Source of the DNA: Aradus depressus
Lineage: Eukaryota; Arthropoda; Insecta; Hemiptera; Aradidae
DNA length: 64,000 bases
NCBI GenBank assembly: GCA_963662175.1
Contig: OY759222.1
Location: 5,934,713 to 5,998,712, forward strand
Reading direction: 5' to 3'
Shown here: one piece after another, positions 61,680-64,000 of the stretch
How the letters are laid out: each line of letters starts with the position of its first letter
Position numbering within the stretch: the first letter of the stretch is position 1
Translations under genes and position numbers: made by a program
The notes under the pieces: generated by a model
What the model was told of the DNA's origin: nothing
The model's input: only the letters and a program-made list of their open reading frames with translations
Database searches by the model: none

Positions 61680-64000
61680 AATTACATGTTAAATCTAAAA
61701 ACCGTTTAGAAGCAAGAAATTTGAAGAATGAGATTTAGCCCGACTTTTTTCGAAAAACATTTTTATTTAGATTTTTGTATAGGATTCAGATATCCCGGTT
61801 GTTCTCTATCAGTTTTAACAAATATTAAATCTAAAAACCGTTAAAAAGCGAGAAATTTGAAGAATGGAGTCTACCGAGCTCAGGATCGCCATTTAGAAAT
61901 CTAGCCAAGTCACTTAGGTCAGATGTTTTAATCGAGAAGATAAAAATAAATTTGAGCACGTCGTCTTTCGAGTTAGACTTTAAGCGATGATCGAGGGCCT
62001 TTTCGAATGTCAGGTAGGTACTGGATAATCCCAGTCGTATGTTATGTATCTTAACCTGGGTAGGTGAAATTTAACTTAGGTTAAAAATAACTTTGAGCAC
62101 GTCGTCCTTCGGATGGAACTTTCCCGATACATCTGAATCTTTCTATGGTTGACCATCTTCGTTTCTGGATGCTGCATATCTACCAACATTGCTGTATTAA
62201 TTTGTTTTTCAGAAAATAGGTCAAAACGGTCCCTCAAAGCCCATTTATATTTCACATTTCTTCCTTGATAATTTTAGTTGGAACCAAACGGTAAGCTATT
62301 TTATCTTACATATGGAGGCTATCGAGCTCAGAATCGCCTCTTAGAAATCTAGCCAAGTCACTTAGGTCAAATGTTTTAATCGAGAAGATAAAAATAAATT
62401 TGAGCACGTCGTCCTTCGGATTGGACTTTAAGCTATGATCGAGAGCCTTTTCGTAATAATGGAGCGTAGTATGTTATGTATCTAAACCTGGGTAGGTGAA
62501 ATTTCACGTGGGTCAAAAATAACTTTGAGCACGTCGTCCTTCGGATGGGACTTTCCCGATACATCTGAATCTGTCTATCAGTTTTAACTAATATTAAGCC
62601 TATAAACCGTTAAAAAGCGAGAAATTTGAAGAAGGGGATTTAGCCCGACTTATTTCGAATAAAATTCTTATTTCGATTCTTGTGTAGGATTCAGACATTC
62701 CGGTTGTTCATCAGTTTTAACAAATATTAAATCTAAAAACCGTTGAAAAGCGAGAAATTTGAAGAATGGAGTCTACCGAGCTCAGGATCGCCATTTAGAA
62801 ATCTAGCCAAGGCAGTTAGTTCAGATGTTTTAATCGAGAAGATGAAAATAAATTTGAGCACGTCGTCCTTCGGATTGGACTTTAAGCTATGATCGAGAGC
62901 CTTTTCGTAATAATGGAGCGTAGTATGTTATGTATCTAAACCTGGGTAGGTGAAATTTCACGTGGGTCAAAAATAACTTTGAGCACGTCGTCCTTCGGAT
63001 GGGACTTTCCCGATACATCTGAATCTGTCTATCAGTTTTAACTAATATTAAGCCTATAAACCGTTAAAAAGCGAGAAATTTGAAGAAGGGGATTTAGCCC
63101 GACTTATTTCGAATAAAATTCTTATTTCGATTCTTGTGTAGGATTCAGACATTCCGGTTGTTCATCAGTTTTAACAAATATTAAATCTAAAAACCGTTGA
63201 AAAGCGAGAAATTTGAAGAATGGAGTCTACCGAGCTCAGGATCGCCATTTAGAAATCTAGCCAAGGCAGTTAGTTCAGATGTTTTAATCGAGAAGATGAA
63301 AATAAATTTGAGCACGTCGTCCTTCGGATTGGACTTTAAGCTATGATCGAGAGCCTTTTCGTAATAATGGAGCGTAGTATGTTATGTATCTAAACCTGGG
63401 TAGGTGAAATTTCACGTGGGTCAAAAATAACTTTGAGCACGTCGTCCTTCGGATGGGACTTTCCCGATACATCTGAATCTGTCTATCAGTTTTAACTAAT
63501 ATTAAGCCTATAAACCGTTAAAAAGCGAGAAATTTGAAGAAGGGGATTTAGCCCGACTTATTTCGAATAAAATTCTTATTTCGATTCTTGTGTAGGATTC
63601 AGACATTCCGGTTGTTCATCAGTTTTAACAAATATTAAATCTAAAAACCGTTGAAGAGCGAGAAATTTGAAGAATGGAGTCTACCGAGCTCAGGATCGCA
63701 ATTTAGAAATCTAGCCAAGGCAGTTAGTTCAGATGTTTTAATCGAGAAGATGAAAATAAATTTGAGCACGTCGTCCTTCGGATTATACTTTAAGCTATGA
63801 TCGAGGGCCTTTTCGTATGTCAGGTACTCGATAATAAGTCGTATGTTATGTATCTAAACCTGGGTAGGTGAAATTTCACGTAGGTTAAAAATAACTTTGA
63901 GCACGTCGTCCTTCGGATGGGACTTTCCCGATACACCTGAATCTTTCTTTGGTTGACCATCTTCATTTCTGGATGCTACCTATCTAATAACATTGCTGTA
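61680..64000 (+). repeat. 454-bp tandem array, SINE-related, running off the window
   Basis: CTACCGAGCTCAGGATCGC occurs at 62773, 63227 and 63681 (454-bp steps), and in a more diverged unit at 61871. Each unit has a head resembling the SINE tRNA region (GAGCTCAGGATCGCC, then AAATCTAGCCAAG), followed by GAGCACGTCGTCCTTCGGAT and a second SINE-like block. The array is the reverse complement of the spacers at 18233-19036 and 24309-25250. The last 60 bp match the inverse of the spacer edge that adjoins the 66-bp minisatellite. Confidence 0.93.

Overview
This window looks like eukaryotic intergenic DNA built almost entirely from transposable elements and satellite-like repeats, most probably from an insect. 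The evidence is AT-rich sequence with poly-A-tailed retroposons, a Jockey-type LINE, pogo/Tigger, hAT and PIF/Harbinger DNA transposons, Helitron-like ends, and a tRNA-derived SINE whose 3' tail is made of CCTAA units, the complement of the common insect telomere motif. No bacterial gene organisation is present. I could not identify a host gene with confidence. The order or species cannot be named from the sequence alone.

Layout. 0-9.5 kb: a GT/GA-rich tandem duplication, SINE pieces, a PIF-like MITE (1554-2365), a pogo/Tigger relic with an N-terminal transposase fragment (5619-6296), a full-length SINE (7381-7722) and a hAT-like element (8004-8912) carrying a nested palindromic insertion. 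9.6-14.4 kb: the coding centre of the window, an apparently intact Jockey retrotransposon with ORF1 (10079-11371) and ORF2 (11361-14033), inserted into a SINE with a 12-bp target-site duplication (TSD). 14.8-26.9 kb: a huge Helitron-like composite of ~143-bp tandem units, a 66-bp (2 x 33) minisatellite and a SINE-related spacer, with internal duplications; it ends in a hairpin plus CTAG and abuts a second short Helitron-like element. 27-35.8 kb: LINE tails, SINEs, a pogo-like MITE and a foldback element. 35.95-37.2 kb: a 125-bp satellite. 37.5-50 kb: copies of an unclassified dispersed family (here called Rep-A), LINE RNase H debris, two CATCGAT-rich hAT MITEs and a pogo-like MITE. 50-54 kb: a hAT MITE with a perfect TSD, 61-bp and 85-bp satellites and a tRNA-like palindrome. 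55.1-56.2 kb: a 5'-truncated RTE-like LINE with TSD. 58-61.4 kb: opposed SINEs and a Harbinger remnant. 61.7-64 kb: a 454-bp tandem array related to the SINE, which is the inverted counterpart of the 18-25 kb spacer and runs off the window end.

How they work together: the Jockey element supplies an endonuclease/reverse transcriptase of the kind that could mobilise poly-A RNAs such as the tiny retroposons seen here; the SINE depends on some LINE for its mobility; the MITEs are non-autonomous. Nested insertions give a relative order: SINE, then Jockey; Rep-A, then PIF-like and hAT MITEs; hAT element, then palindromic insert.
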